Source: an uncultured Clostridium sp.
GTDB lineage: Bacteria > Bacillota > Clostridia > Clostridiales > Clostridiaceae
Length of the DNA: 39,079 nucleotides
NCBI RefSeq assembly: GCF_947039605.1
Contig: NZ_CAMQZG010000031.1
Location: forward strand, 1 to 39,079
Reading direction: 5' to 3'
The translations under genes and the position numbers were made by a program. Position 1 is the first letter of the stretch, and every line of letters starts with the position of its first letter. Shown here piece by piece: positions 7,464-16,776 of the stretch. The notes beneath the pieces are model-generated. The model did no database searches, had not been told where the DNA came from, and saw only the letters and a program-made list of their open reading frames with translations.

Positions 7464-9421
7464 TATTCATCAGCCTCCCTATTTTTTAAATACTCTTTAA
7501 GAGCTTTTTTTAATCTATTTTTTGCCTCTTCAACACTTATATCTGTAAACTGTGTACCAGCCATAGTTCTATGACCACCACCACCTAAAGCTTCCATTAT
7601 TACTTGAACATTCATACCACCAATTGATCTTGCACTAAGGTAAATCTTACTTTTAACCTTAACAAATACAAATGCACATTCTATTCCAACTATATTTATA
7701 AGTTCATCTGCCCCTTGTGCTGCAAAAACAACCTCTGCAAGGCTATTTGGACAAACTGATATAGCTATTCCTTCTGCAACTTCAGCTGATTTAATAACTT
7801 CAAATCTAGCTAAATAGCTCTCTAAATCATTATTAAATATTTTTTTAACTGCTGTTGTATCAGCTCCCATTTTTCTTAAAAATGCAGCTGCCTCAAAGGT
7901 TCTAACACCTGTTTTAAATGTGAAGTTCTTAGTATCCATAAATATACCTGCTAGCAGCCCCTCAGCCTCTGTGATGCTAAGATTAGGTCTGTCTAACATA
8001 TACTGAATAAGTTCTGTCACAAGTTCCGATGTAGATGATGCATATACTTCTAAATAAGTTAATATAGTATTTTTAATATAATCCGTAGACTTTCTATGAT
8101 GATCTATAATAACTACTCTATCACATCTCTTCAATAAATCAATATTAGCAACGTAACTTTCACTATAAACGTCTGTTACTATAATTAGTGTTTTATCATT
8201 AATTTTATTACTAGTATAATGTGAATCAACAATTAAACCTTTATATTCTTCTTTAGCCTTAACAGTCTGTAAAAAATTATTAATTGCATTAGTATCATTA
8301 TTTAATACTATATTACATTTAACACCTAATTTTTTCACAGTACTAGCCATTCCAAGTGCTGAACCAAAACAGTCCATATCAGGATTTTTATGACCAATGA
8401 TAAATACTCTATCACTCTCATATATCAAATCCCTCAAAGCATGAGCTATAACTCTTGCTCTAACCTTATTCTTTTTCTCTGGCGCATTTGTATTTCCTCC
8501 AAATATTTGAGTATCATCTTTAGTTTTAATAACTAACTGGTCTCCACCTCTACCAAGCGCTAAATCAATAGCCCTTGTAGCAAATTCCTGATTCTCATAT
8601 GGAGTTTCTCCACCTCTACCAATACCAACACTTAGTGTAATATCAATCGAGCTACTTATATCTCTTGTAATATCCAATATATAAAGCTTATTTTCTATAG
8701 CTTTTTCAATTTCTGAATCAAGCATAGTTAAAATATATTTATCATAATCATATTTTTTAACCATCGCCCCAACACTATTTGCATACTTATTTACTCTTCT
8801 TTGTATGTCAGCAAGTAAAGTCGGTTTTTCCTCATTATCAATATAAGCATCTAACTCTTTTAAGTTATCAATTTCAACAAGTACTACACATTGTTTTTGC
8901 TCATCACGAATTGTACTAACATCAGTAAAATTAACAAGGCAATACTCTTCTCCTGCCTCTGTTATAATAGATTTTCCATACACATCATACTTTATATCGT
9001 TGATACAAATTTTTTGTGAGGTCATTCTATCACATTTAAGCACCTTTTCAACTACTATTCCTTTAACTATTGCAACTATTCTATTATTTTTAAGATTATA
9101 ATCAGGATAAAGTTCTCTAAATACTTTATTAAACCAAAATAATTTTCCTGAAGAATCAATAATAGCTGCTGGATAAACAGAATCAAGGATATTGTTTTCT
9201 ATTGTTATTTTAATTTCTTGTGCTATTCTTTTATTTTCCTCATCATTAATTTCTTGTTTTTTTAAAAGATTAATAACAATAACACTAAGAAAAATTATAT
9301 AAACAGTTGGCACTACAAGCCCTGCTACTAAATTGCTTGATACAAGTAGATTAACTATAATTAGCAAACTAAATATAAGCATTATTGCTACAAGGTGCAT
9401 CCGTTTGAGTTTAAAATACAT
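7463..9421 (-). CDS. gdpP: Cyclic-di-AMP phosphodiesterase, GdpP/YybT family
   Basis: Membrane-bound enzyme that hydrolyses the second messenger c-di-AMP, affecting potassium and osmotic balance and the cell wall. The 652-residue protein has two membrane helices (about 9-30 and 32-53), a degenerate PAS domain (about 80-165), a degenerate GGDEF domain (about 175-300) and a DHH/DHHA1 phosphodiesterase unit. The metal site is visible as GHKNPDMDC (343-351) and IIDHHRK (438-444); the DHHA1 motif [10 protein letters not shown] lies near 613-622. No key residue appears lost. It sits between yybS and rplI and is coupled to rplI by a one-base overlap. Confidence 0.95.
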   Translation of the reverse strand: MYFKLKRMHLVAIMLIFSLLIIVNLLVSSNLVAGLVVPTVYIIFLSVIVINLLKKQEINDEENKRIAQEIKITIENNILDSVYPAAIIDSSGKLFWFNKVFRELYPDYNLKNNRIVAIVKGIVVEKVLKCDRMTSQKICINDIKYDVYGKSIITEAGEEYCLVNFTDVSTIRDEQKQCVVLVEIDNLKELDAYIDNEEKPTLLADIQRRVNKYANSVGAMVKKYDYDKYILTMLDSEIEKAIENKLYILDITRDISSSIDITLSVGIGRGGETPYENQEFATRAIDLALGRGGDQLVIKTKDDTQIFGGNTNAPEKKNKVRARVIAHALRDLIYESDRVFIIGHKNPDMDCFGSALGMASTVKKLGVKCNIVLNNDTNAINNFLQTVKAKEEYKGLIVDSHYTSNKINDKTLIIVTDVYSESYVANIDLLKRCDRVVIIDHHRKSTDYIKNTILTYLEVYASSTSELVTELIQYMLDRPNLSITEAEGLLAGIFMDTKNFTFKTGVRTFEAAAFLRKMGADTTAVKKIFNNDLESYLARFEVIKSAEVAEGIAISVCPNSLAEVVFAAQGADELINIVGIECAFVFVKVKSKIYLSARSIGGMNVQVIMEALGGGGHRTMAGTQFTDISVEEAKNRLKKALKEYLKNREADE

Positions 9422-9446
9422 AATTTTCTCCTATGAAACTTACATC

Positions 9447-10439
9447 TTATTGTTTTGGATCTAACTTCCTTTTTATAAAACTCCCTAAACTATGTTCATC
9501 TAGATTTCTATAATCAAGAATTACATCTACTAAGCCAATAGGGATAAGGTATATAAACATCCCTGATGTAATTAAAAGTATAAATATAACTACAATGACA
9601 ATTCTATTAGCCTTTAATTTCTTTGTTACGAAATATGCTAAAAGACTTAGCCCTTGTAATACAAATAATATAAATAGTATTCCCCAAGTTCCACCAAAAA
9701 TTTCTTTTCCAAATGGTACTCCATTCTTTTTTAGTTCTATTCCTAAAACTGCAATAGCAATTATAATAGCAATTGCTTTAGGACTTATATACCACTGTGA
9801 AAAACTTTTTAAAGGCTCAACTTTTAACTTTAGCTTTAACATTATATTTCTAGCAATATTATAAATTATTATAGATGCTATAAATCCTATTACAACTAAT
9901 ACAAGTGGCATTCCTAATTTCAAATTATTAACAGTCCAAAAACTCATCAAGTGTTTTATAGCTTCTACTGACTGCTCATTTGGTGCACTCTTTATTACTG
10001 TATTAGCAATTTCTTTATATTGTGCTAATCTGCTATTTAAAAATGCAGTAAGAGTTGTTCCCATTGTAATATATATTGTAATAGCTGTTGATACAATAAA
10101 AGTACTCACACTTCCTATTACCATATAAAGCAATGTAACTGTCCCTGTTCTACGAGCTCTGATACCATATCCTAATGGAAGTCCAACAAATCCTGAAAAT
10201 AATGCAGCATTAATTCCGGAAATAGGTCCTAGTAAAAAACTTACTATTATAAATCCCACTATCACCGATAGTATAGATATTTTCCATTTGTGTTTTATGT
10301 AAAGTATCGCTACTGGTATAGGAACTAATATATTTCCTATAATAAATAACCCTGGCATATTCGCAATTATCATAAGAACTACTACTATCGCTGTTAATAT
10401 AGCCCCTTCAATTAAGGGCTTACTTCTTAAATTCTCCAT
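9447..10439 (-). CDS. yybS: YybS-family (DUF2232) integral membrane protein
   Basis: A 330-residue polytopic membrane protein with about eight hydrophobic segments, the first two at about 10-45. Segments such as GAILTAIVVVLMIIANMPG and the conserved-looking LLGPISGINAALFSG match the YybS/DUF2232 family, which resembles the substrate-binding component of ECF-type transporters. It lies 25 bases before gdpP, the standard position of yybS. The biochemical role is not established for the family. Start supported by AAGGAGGAAG immediately upstream. Confidence 0.85.
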   Translation of the reverse strand: MENLRSKPLIEGAILTAIVVVLMIIANMPGLFIIGNILVPIPVAILYIKHKWKISILSVIVGFIIVSFLLGPISGINAALFSGFVGLPLGYGIRARRTGTVTLLYMVIGSVSTFIVSTAITIYITMGTTLTAFLNSRLAQYKEIANTVIKSAPNEQSVEAIKHLMSFWTVNNLKLGMPLVLVVIGFIASIIIYNIARNIMLKLKLKVEPLKSFSQWYISPKAIAIIIAIAVLGIELKKNGVPFGKEIFGGTWGILFILFVLQGLSLLAYFVTKKLKANRIVIVVIFILLITSGMFIYLIPIGLVDVILDYRNLDEHSLGSFIKRKLDPKQ

Positions 10440-10474
10440 ACTTGCTTCCTCCTTACCTTCAATACCGAAAGTAA

Positions 10475-10792
10475 TTAAAGCTTTTTTTTGAAGTGTCTTA
10501 ATAATTTACTAAGACTTTTACCATCTTTTTCTAAAACATCTTCTTCTATTATTGCCATTTTCAAGCTTTTTTTAACACTATCATCAACTTCTACAGCTCC
10601 ATATCCAAGCTTTTCTGCTAAGACATATAAAACAATTATAAGTGATGCTATGCAATCCACAACTACACCCTTAGTTGCGCCTGCACCCTTAGTTAAGATA
10701 GTAAATAACTCACCTGTTATACAAATAAGTTGCGCTTTAAGCTCTTCAATAGCTTTTATATTACCCATTATATTAAAGTCATCTTTTCTCAT
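10475..10792 (-). CDS. MazG-like family protein
   Basis: A 105-residue, mostly helical protein of the short MazG-like family found at this position (between rpsR and yybS) in many Clostridia. It contains ELKAQLICITGELFTILTKG and a hydrophobic stretch, CIASLIIVLYVLAEKLGYG, similar to the helical bundle of all-alpha NTP pyrophosphatases. The acidic EExxE metal-binding motif of true MazG is not evident, so nucleotide hydrolysis should not be assumed. Start follows GGGGGAG. It is the first gene of the yybS-gdpP-rplI-lonC unit, behind its own promoter. Confidence 0.7.
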   Translation of the reverse strand: MRKDDFNIMGNIKAIEELKAQLICITGELFTILTKGAGATKGVVVDCIASLIIVLYVLAEKLGYGAVEVDDSVKKSLKMAIIEEDVLEKDGKSLSKLLRHFKKKL

Positions 10793-10827
10793 AAAATCTC
10801 CCCCTAAAACCCATACTCTCTTATCTA

Positions 10828-10856
10828 ATTGTAAATTTTTTCAGTTATTTATGCAA
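10828..10856 (-). promoter_or_regulatory. Predicted promoter of the mazG-like/yybS/gdpP/rplI/lonC unit
   Basis: Minus-strand TTGCAT, 17-base spacer, TACAAT, about 36 bases upstream of the start. Placed between two terminators and the first gene, where a promoter is expected. Called from consensus. Confidence 0.55.
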
Positions 10857-10956
10857 CTAAAGAAATAGATTAATAGAGTATTTTTAATATATTTTTATCC
10901 TTTATAAATTCTTCCTAACTTTATTATTAGGTTTTTCTCTTTAATATATTAAAAAA

Positions 10957-11003
10957 ATAAAATGCTATGAAGTTAGAAATCTAACCTCATAGCATTTTGT
11001 TTT
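10957..11003. terminator. Long bidirectional terminator
   Basis: Near-perfect stem of about 18 bp: AAAATGCTATGA / TCATAGCATTTT on the outside and GTTAGA / TCTAAC inside, with T-runs on both flanks. Second of two tandem terminators behind rpsR. Confidence 0.85.
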
Positions 11004-11028
11004 TTATAAATTCAAACCTTTTTAAAAC

Positions 11029-11062
11029 AAAAAAAAATCCTGACTAGCAGGATTTTTCTATT
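11029..11062 (-). terminator. Terminator after rpsR
   Basis: Stem AATCCTG / CAGGATT with a five-base loop and a long U-run on the minus strand, 13 bases after the rpsR stop. Confidence 0.85.
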
Positions 11063-11074
11063 TCAAACTTTATA

Positions 11075-11341
11075 CTATTCAGTTGTGAATGGTAATAAAG
11101 CTATGTTTCTTGATCTTTTTATAGCTTCAGTTAAAGTTCTTTGGTGCTTAGCACAAGTTCCTGAAATTCTTCTAGGTAATATTTTACCTCTTTCAGTAAC
11201 ATATTTCTTTAATTTAGGCACGTCTTTATAATCTATTTCAGTGGCTTTTTCAACACAGAAAGCACAAACTTTCTTTCTGCCTCTTCTCATTTTTCCGCCG
11301 CCGTTTCCGCCGCCTCTTTTCATATCTCTACTCATGTTCAT
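11075..11341 (-). CDS. rpsR: 30S ribosomal protein S18
   Basis: Ribosomal protein S18 (88 aa), which pairs with S6 on the 30S platform. After a glycine-rich start (residues 1-20) the core [33 protein letters not shown] and [11 protein letters not shown] is typical. The cysteines of CAFC and of SGTCAKH resemble the zinc-binding C+ form of S18. An alternative ATG two codons in is also reachable from the AAGGAGGG. It closes the rpsF-ssb-rpsR operon. Confidence 0.97.
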   Translation of the reverse strand: MNMSRDMKRGGGNGGGKMRRGRKKVCAFCVEKATEIDYKDVPKLKKYVTERGKILPRRISGTCAKHQRTLTEAIKRSRNIALLPFTTE

Positions 11342-11362
11342 TTCCCTCCTTACTTATTTTAA

Positions 11363-11815
11363 TTAAAATGGAATATCTCCATCATCAATTGGCATCATAT
11401 CATCTGACATATTGTTTGGTGTGCTATTGAAAGAATCAAACGCTGAAGAAGAAGAAGTTGATTGATTTCCACCATCAAAAGAAGCAGAATTATTACTTCT
11501 TCCTCCACCGTTGTCACCTGCTATAAACTCGAATGAATCTACGATTACATCTGTTGTATATCTCATTTGACCATCTTTTTCATAGCTACCAGTTCTTATG
11601 TTTCCAGTAATCGCTAATTGTCTACCTTTTGTAAGATATTGTGCTATTGTTTCACCAGTCTTACCAAAGGCTATACAGTTTATAAAATCTGCTTCGTCTC
11701 TTTTCATTGGTCTATTTACAGCCATAGTAAATCTAGTAACAGCTTTACCACTTCCAGCTGCAAATCTTAAGTCTGGATCTTTAGTAAGTCTTCCAATAAG
11801 AATAACTTTATTCAT
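11363..11815 (-). CDS. ssb: Single-stranded DNA-binding protein
   Basis: SSB (150 aa), which coats single-stranded DNA and recruits repair and replication proteins. Residues 1-105 form the OB fold (MNKVILIGRLTKDPDLRF, then FINCIAFGKTGE). A disordered Gly/Asn/Ser linker (about 107-140) leads to the acidic tip DDGDIPF, the partner-binding tail. It lies between rpsF and rpsR as in most Firmicutes. Confidence 0.98.
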   Translation of the reverse strand: MNKVILIGRLTKDPDLRFAAGSGKAVTRFTMAVNRPMKRDEADFINCIAFGKTGETIAQYLTKGRQLAITGNIRTGSYEKDGQMRYTTDVIVDSFEFIAGDNGGGRSNNSASFDGGNQSTSSSSAFDSFNSTPNNMSDDMMPIDDGDIPF

Positions 11816-11834
11816 TACAATACCACCCTTTCAA

Positions 11835-12122
11835 TTAGTTTTCTTTTTTAACGATTATGTGTCTGATTATTCCATCTGTGATCTTGAATACTCTATCTAA
11901 TTCTTTAGGTAATTCAGTTCCAGCACTAAAGTTTACTAATGTGTAAAAACCTTCGCTAACTTTCTTGATCTCGTAAGCAAGTCTTCTCTTACCCCAGAAA
12001 TCAACGTTCTCGATAGTTCCACCACCGTTCTCTATAACACCTTTGAACTTTTCGATTAATGCTTTAACAGCTTCCTCTTCTAAAGATGGGTTAATTACGA
12101 AAATTGTTTCATAATTTCTCAT
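11835..12122 (-). CDS. rpsF: 30S ribosomal protein S6
   Basis: Ribosomal protein S6 (95 aa): MRNYETIFVINPS, an acidic helix, then GGTIENVDFWGKRRLAYEI and VFKITDGIIRHIIV, all typical. I start at ATG 12122: an in-frame GTG nine bases upstream is part of the Shine-Dalgarno GAGGAGGTG. First gene of rpsF-ssb-rpsR. Confidence 0.97.
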   Translation of the reverse strand: MRNYETIFVINPSLEEEAVKALIEKFKGVIENGGGTIENVDFWGKRRLAYEIKKVSEGFYTLVNFSAGTELPKELDRVFKITDGIIRHIIVKKEN

Positions 12123-12180
12123 TCTATACACCTCCTCCCCATGGCCTCTGGCTGTACTATAATACAGCAGGGATTTACAT
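12123..12180 (-). promoter_or_regulatory. rpsF leader hairpin, possible S6:S18 binding site
   Basis: Between the predicted promoter and the rpsF start is a hairpin GCTGTA / TACAGC (12163-12168 and 12151-12156), with GC-rich flanks up to the Shine-Dalgarno. In several bacteria an S6:S18 complex represses this operon by binding a leader hairpin. Position fits, but I have not matched the conserved CCG-bulge structure base by base. Confidence 0.4.
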
Positions 12181-12186
12181 TACAAT

Positions 12187-12215
12187 ATTCTATCACTAAA
12201 AATATAGTTAAGCAA
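12187..12215 (-). promoter_or_regulatory. Predicted promoter of rpsF-ssb-rpsR
   Basis: Minus-strand TTGCTT, 17-base spacer, TAGAAT, about 65 bases upstream of rpsF. Confidence 0.55.
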
Positions 12216-12260
12216 GTTTATTTATTTGCTAATTTGTAAAATTTAAAATGTGTTTCCAAT

Positions 12261-12461
12261 TTAAACTTCTTGACCTATACTTCTCACTACTTTTTTAGCT
12301 GCTTTTTGGAACTTAACTCTTGGTATCATCACAATCCTAGCACACCCTGTACACTTTATTTTTATGTCTGCACCCATTCTTATAACTTCCCATAAATCAG
12401 TCCCACAAGGATGTACTTTTTTCATTTTTACTATATCACCTAAATCAAACTTATCTATCAT
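12261..12461 (-). CDS. DUF951 family small protein
   Basis: A 66-residue basic protein of the DUF951 family, common next to mscS and rpsF in Firmicutes. It has the typical start DLGDIVKMKKVHPCG, the WEVIRMGADIKIKC stretch and a CxxC (KCTGCARIVM), a fold like small nucleic-acid-binding beta barrels. Its function is not known. The start overlaps the mscS stop by four bases, so the two genes are translationally coupled. Confidence 0.88.
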   Translation of the reverse strand: MIDKFDLGDIVKMKKVHPCGTDLWEVIRMGADIKIKCTGCARIVMIPRVKFQKAAKKVVRSIGQEV

Positions 12462-13378
12462 TTAACTCCAACTTCCTCCTTGCTTTCAACCTTATTTACA
12501 TTTAAAATTTGTAACTTATTATACGGTATTTCAATATCAGCACCATCAAGCGCTTCTTTAATAAGTTCTCTAAGTTTTGCTTCTAGCTTCCATTGATTCA
12601 TTGCCTTAACTTCTCCAAGCACCTTTATAGTCATCCCAGATGCCCCAAGAGCTGTTACGCCAACTACAACCGGTCTTTTAGTTACATCCTCACTATACCT
12701 TTCAAAACTCTCACAGACCTCTTCTATGATAGCCTTTGCTTTATCTATGCTTGCCTCATATGCAATTTCAACCTCAACCTTTATTTGCATATTACCCATA
12801 GAATGATTTGTTACTACATTTATGATTCCATTAGGAATTATATGGTAAGAACCTGAGAATTCTCTAATAGTTGTACTTCTAATTTCTATACTTTCAACTA
12901 TTCCTGTATATCTATCAATTGTTATATAGTCACCAACATTATATTGATTTTCAAAAAGTATAAATACTCCATTTATAATATCTTTAACAAAACTTTGAGC
13001 ACCTAAACCAAGTGCTACACCCCCAACAGATGCAAACGCAAGTGAGATAGTCCCACCTACTATTATTCCTGCAATTGATATAATCCCCATAATATATGTA
13101 AAGTATTTTAATATACTCTTTAATAGAGTACCTAAAGTGTTTGCTTTTCTCTCACCTATATTGATACTAAATTTATTATTTTTATCTATTTGTTTTTCTA
13201 TTACTTTTCCTATTACCTTGTTTCCAATTTTAATAATAAAAACCATAGCAACAAGAACTATAATTATCATTATTAGCTTAAAAATAATATCATTTATGAT
13301 ATTCATGTTTATTGGAATCCCCAAAATTTGTATAATAGAATCTTTCACCTCTTTAACTGGAACTTTCGCTGACGGCAT
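12458..13378 (-). CDS. Small-conductance mechanosensitive channel, MscS family
   Basis: A 306-residue MscS-type channel that releases osmolytes on hypo-osmotic shock. There are about three membrane helices (about 27-50, 87-110, and the pore helix near 113-133 with the Gly/Ala-rich GGVALGLGAQSFVKDI). The MscS beta domain (FENQYNVGDYITIDRYTGIVESI, then IPNGIINVVTN) and a C-terminal alpha/beta domain follow. Layout is like Bacillus YkuT. It begins 25 bases after the DUF3343 gene on the same strand. Confidence 0.92.
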   Translation of the reverse strand: MPSAKVPVKEVKDSIIQILGIPINMNIINDIIFKLIMIIIVLVAMVFIIKIGNKVIGKVIEKQIDKNNKFSINIGERKANTLGTLLKSILKYFTYIMGIISIAGIIVGGTISLAFASVGGVALGLGAQSFVKDIINGVFILFENQYNVGDYITIDRYTGIVESIEIRSTTIREFSGSYHIIPNGIINVVTNHSMGNMQIKVEVEIAYEASIDKAKAIIEEVCESFERYSEDVTKRPVVVGVTALGASGMTIKVLGEVKAMNQWKLEAKLRELIKEALDGADIEIPYNKLQILNVNKVESKEEVGVK

Positions 13379-13403
13379 ACACCCTCCCCTTTAACCTTAT
13401 TTT

Positions 13404-13649
13404 TTATTTATATACTTTAAAACCTTCTGCATCTCTGAAATATATATTCTTAAATTTAATTGCTTCGTCTTTTATAAGTTTATCAATCACATCTATGCTC
13501 TCTTCATCAAACTTCAAACTTATTCCACAGCTTTTTGTAATGTATGTTGGAGTTGGCATTACCATAACTTTTACTGCCTCTTTCTCCATTACTTTTTCTG
13601 CTGCCATAGCTTCGTGTGTATTATTAAATACCATAATGTATAATTTCAT
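13404..13649 (-). CDS. DUF3343 family protein
   Basis: An 81-residue protein of the DUF3343 family. It begins KLYIMVFNNTHEAMAAEKVM and has the characteristic MPTPTYITKSCGISLKF, whose single cysteine is in a conserved-looking position; a sulfur or selenium carrier role has been proposed for the family from gene neighbourhoods. Here a cysteine-desulfurase-like gene (14491-15642) lies nearby but is transcribed divergently. First gene of a leftward unit with mscS and DUF951; GGAGAGG precedes the start. Confidence 0.82.
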   Translation of the reverse strand: MKLYIMVFNNTHEAMAAEKVMEKEAVKVMVMPTPTYITKSCGISLKFDEESIDVIDKLIKDEAIKFKNIYFRDAEGFKVYK

Positions 13650-13843
13650 AAATTACCTCTCCTCTTAATCTTTTTACTACAGTAATTAGTATATCTTAAC
13701 TATTATAATATTTAAATATACTATATGCCTTAAAACCATATAAAATGAAATATATATGAATATTATTCTTAACTATGATAATATTATCCTATATTAATAA
13801 GTGTACTTTTAGACTAGATAAATACAAATGAAAAGAGGTTCTT

Positions 13844-14473
13844 ATGTTTATTTTAAAGGCAATAGCTATAGGCTCTTTAACAGGACTTGGTGCATCAATA
13901 CCACTCGGTCCTGCTGGAATGGAATCTGTCAAAAGAGCTATCGATAAAGGCTTTTGGGGTGGATTTCAAATATCTATTGGAGCTATTTTAGCGGATTATT
14001 TATACATTTTCCTTATACATTTTGGACTCGATAAAATACTAGATTTAAATAACAATGTAGAAGGTATGTTTTGGGTTGTATCTGGATGCATACTTTTTAT
14101 ATTTAATAGACTTTCAAAAACAAATTCAGAAAATCAAAAATCAAAAGTTAATAAAGGTAAGGTTCCTGGTTGGATAAATGGATTTTTAATAACCTTTTTA
14201 AACCCATCTACTCCATCTGTATGGATTGCGCTTAGTGGTACTATCATGAGCGTTTGGATTTCAAATGGTCCTAAGTTCTATTTTGCTGCATTGAGTTCTA
14301 TGCTAATTACAACTATTCTTTGGTTTATTATGCTTAACTTACTAGCATCAAGAGGACTAAAGAAAATTGCTGGCGAAAATGTTACAGCTAATGCTTCTAG
14401 TGTAATTTACTGGGTCTTATATCTACTTTCAATTGGTTTTGTATTCTTTGGATTATTTAAAATTTTAGAATAA
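13844..14473 (+). CDS. LysE-family transporter
   Basis: A 209-residue membrane protein with about six hydrophobic segments and the LysE/RhtB-type opening GSLTGLGASIPLGPAGMESVKRAI, a family that exports amino acids or related small molecules. A second conserved region, NGFLITFLNPSTPSVWIALSG (starting near 110), matches the family's Asn-Pro motif. Substrate cannot be told. It is the first gene of a rightward trio with the aminotransferase (17-base gap) and ytvI. Confidence 0.85.
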   Translation: MFILKAIAIGSLTGLGASIPLGPAGMESVKRAIDKGFWGGFQISIGAILADYLYIFLIHFGLDKILDLNNNVEGMFWVVSGCILFIFNRLSKTNSENQKSKVNKGKVPGWINGFLITFLNPSTPSVWIALSGTIMSVWISNGPKFYFAALSSMLITTILWFIMLNLLASRGLKKIAGENVTANASSVIYWVLYLLSIGFVFFGLFKILE

Positions 14474-14490
14474 TGTGAGGTTTTTAATTT

Positions 14491-15642
14491 ATGGATAAAT
14501 CTATTTATTTAGATAATGCTGCAACTAGCTTCCCTAAACCTCAATGTGTAATTGATAATATGATGAACTATATGACTAACTTTGGTGGTAATCCATCACG
14601 TGGTTCTTCTTCAATTGCACTTGCTGGAAATAGAGCGCTATATGATTGCAGAGAAACTATTGCGGGCTTTTTTAATTTTGATAAAGTTGAAAATGTAATT
14701 TTTACAAATAACATAACAACTTCTCTTAATACAATTTTAAATAGCTTAGTAAAAAAAGATTGGCATGTAATAACAACATCAATGGATCATAATTCAGTTT
14801 TAAGACCATTAGAGAAACTTAAATCTACTATTGGTATTAAAGTGGATTATGCACAGGCTAATGCAGAAGGTTTTATAAATATTTCTACTATAGAAAAACT
14901 TATAAAACCTAATACTAAACTTCTTGTTATGTCACACGCATCTAACCTTACAGGTTCTATTCAAGACATAACTTCTATAGGTAAACTTTGTATGGATAAT
15001 GGAATATTTTTCGTTGTTGATACAGCACAAACTGCGGGTGTAATTCCAATAGATATGAAAGCATCTAATATAAATGCTCTTGCTTTTACAGGACATAAAT
15101 CTTTATTTGGCCCTCAGGGAATTGGTGGTTTTATAATAGATGATAAAATTAACGAAGTAATGGATACTGTATTTGTAGGTGGAACAGGAAGTTCTTCATA
15201 TTCTCTTGACCATCCTAGAGAACTTCCTGATAAGTTTGAGTATGGAACTTTAAATACTCCAGGTATAATTGGGCTTCATACAGGCATAAACTTTATAAAA
15301 GAAGAGGGAATTGAAAAAATACGAGATAAAGAAGAAAAACTTTGTCAGTATGCTTTATTAGAACTTTCAAAACTTGATAACATAATTATCTATGGTTCTA
15401 TGGATGCTACAAAAAGAACTTCTACTATTCTCTTTAACATCGAAGGTTTAGATTCATCTGAACTTGGTTTTTATTTAGACTTTGAAAAAGGAATTGTTAC
15501 TAGAACTGGTATACACTGTGCACCACTTGCACATAAAACTCTTGGGTCTTTCCGATGCGGTGGGGTTAGAATCAGTCCTGGTTATTTTAATACAAAAGAG
15601 GATATAGACTTTTTAATTCAAGCTTTAAAATTTAAAATTTAA
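14491..15642 (+). CDS. Class V aminotransferase / cysteine-desulfurase-like enzyme
   Basis: A 383-residue PLP enzyme of the cysteine desulfurase branch. Visible sites: YLDNAATSFPKP at the N-terminus, His100 (SMDHNSV), Asp177 (VVDTAQ), the PLP lysine Lys203 (FTGHKSLFGPQG) and the putative persulfide cysteine Cys343 (RTGIHCAPLAHKTLG). This matches the single-gene family found with DUF3343 in Clostridia, distinct from housekeeping IscS/SufS. The likely reaction is sulfur (or selenium) mobilisation from cysteine or a relative; the acceptor is unknown. Confidence 0.88.
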   Translation: MDKSIYLDNAATSFPKPQCVIDNMMNYMTNFGGNPSRGSSSIALAGNRALYDCRETIAGFFNFDKVENVIFTNNITTSLNTILNSLVKKDWHVITTSMDHNSVLRPLEKLKSTIGIKVDYAQANAEGFINISTIEKLIKPNTKLLVMSHASNLTGSIQDITSIGKLCMDNGIFFVVDTAQTAGVIPIDMKASNINALAFTGHKSLFGPQGIGGFIIDDKINEVMDTVFVGGTGSSSYSLDHPRELPDKFEYGTLNTPGIIGLHTGINFIKEEGIEKIRDKEEKLCQYALLELSKLDNIIIYGSMDATKRTSTILFNIEGLDSSELGFYLDFEKGIVTRTGIHCAPLAHKTLGSFRCGGVRISPGYFNTKEDIDFLIQALKFKI

Positions 15643-15657
15643 TATTAGGAGAAGATA

Positions 15658-16698
15658 ATGTATCTATATTTAAAGAAATTAGAAAACATGGGCATATTTT
15701 TTATATGTTATACCTTAGTATTTGTAATTTTCTTTGGTACATTAAAATTCACTGCCCCTTTTGTTTTTGCAATACTTTTTGCTTTTATGCTTAAAAGACC
15801 AACTAAGTATATTTCAAAAAAGTTTAAACTAAAGGGGTGGCTAGCTTCTTTACTAACTACTATAATATTTTTTATATCAATAATTGCAATAATTTCACTT
15901 CTAACCTTATCTTTAACACTTGAAACTATTGATATAACAACCGACCTTAAAAAAATAATCTCATCATACTCATCTGAAATAAATATTTTCCTAAACAACT
16001 TAGAAGAGAAACTTACTTTATATAAAATATCTATTGATTCAGAGATTATAACTAATCATATAAGTACATTAATTAGTAGTATTTTTGAAGCTGCAAGTGC
16101 TATTTTGCAGTATCTTATAAAATTTCTTAGCTATATTCCATTTATAATAAGCACAACGTTTTTTACAATAATAGCAACTTATTTATTTACTAAAAGTTTT
16201 GTGCAAAAAAATAATATACTAACTAGTAAGCTAAAAAAACACTCCCCTACTATAAATATTTTAGAAAGTATAAAGAAACTTATTTCTGATTATTCTATCT
16301 CATATTTCTTTCTAATGTTTATTTCAACAACTATTAGTTTTTTAATATTTTCAACATTTAAAATAAATTATGCACTCACACTTGCACTCCTTGCAGGTTT
16401 ACTTGATATTCTTCCACTGCTTGGTATGGCAATTATATATATTCCTTTAATAATTTTTTACTTTTTAAAAGGTAAGACTCTACTTGCTATACTTTTGCTA
16501 CTTTCATTTTTAGCATTATGTATTATACGACAAATCTTAGAAAATAAATTAATGTCATCATCACTTGGAATAACACCTATCGAATCTATAATTGCTATTT
16601 TTGTAGGTATGCAACTTAATGGTTTTCTTGGAATTGTATTTTGTTTATTCTTTGTAGTTGGTTATAAACTCTTCTTAAAAACAAACTTATTAGCTTAA
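15658..16698 (+). CDS. ytvI: Sporulation integral membrane protein YtvI / AI-2E transporter family
   Basis: A 346-residue polytopic protein of the AI-2E-exporter-like family, closest in layout to the sporulation protein YtvI. Hydrophobic segments are at about 12-45, 60-90, 145-185 and several in 215-345, with a soluble helical part around 90-140. The family trait LLAGLLDILPLLGMAIIYIP is present near 245-265. AGGAGA lies just ahead of the start. Function in sporulation is not established in detail. Confidence 0.82.
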   Translation: MYLYLKKLENMGIFFICYTLVFVIFFGTLKFTAPFVFAILFAFMLKRPTKYISKKFKLKGWLASLLTTIIFFISIIAIISLLTLSLTLETIDITTDLKKIISSYSSEINIFLNNLEEKLTLYKISIDSEIITNHISTLISSIFEAASAILQYLIKFLSYIPFIISTTFFTIIATYLFTKSFVQKNNILTSKLKKHSPTINILESIKKLISDYSISYFFLMFISTTISFLIFSTFKINYALTLALLAGLLDILPLLGMAIIYIPLIIFYFLKGKTLLAILLLLSFLALCIIRQILENKLMSSSLGITPIESIIAIFVGMQLNGFLGIVFCLFFVVGYKLFLKTNLLA

Positions 16699-16711
16699 CT
16701 TTTATTTAAAT

Positions 16712-16727
16712 TGTTCCACGTGGAACA
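16712..16727. promoter_or_regulatory. parS site 1
   Basis: TGTTCCACGTGGAACA, a perfect palindrome matching the ParB/Spo0J centromere consensus, lying between ytvI and the convergent DUF4446 gene. Confidence 0.95.
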
Positions 16728-16736
16728 ATTTAAATA

Positions 16737-16772
16737 AAAAAATCCCTAGAGAAATTTCTCTAGGGATTTTAC
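16737..16772. terminator. Bidirectional terminator between ytvI and DUF4446
   Basis: Perfect 14-bp arms AATCCCTAGAGAAA / TTTCTCTAGGGATT without a real loop in the DNA (the hairpin would open at AAATTT), with A-run and T-run on either side. Serves both converging genes. Confidence 0.88.
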
Positions 16773-16776
16773 TTTA

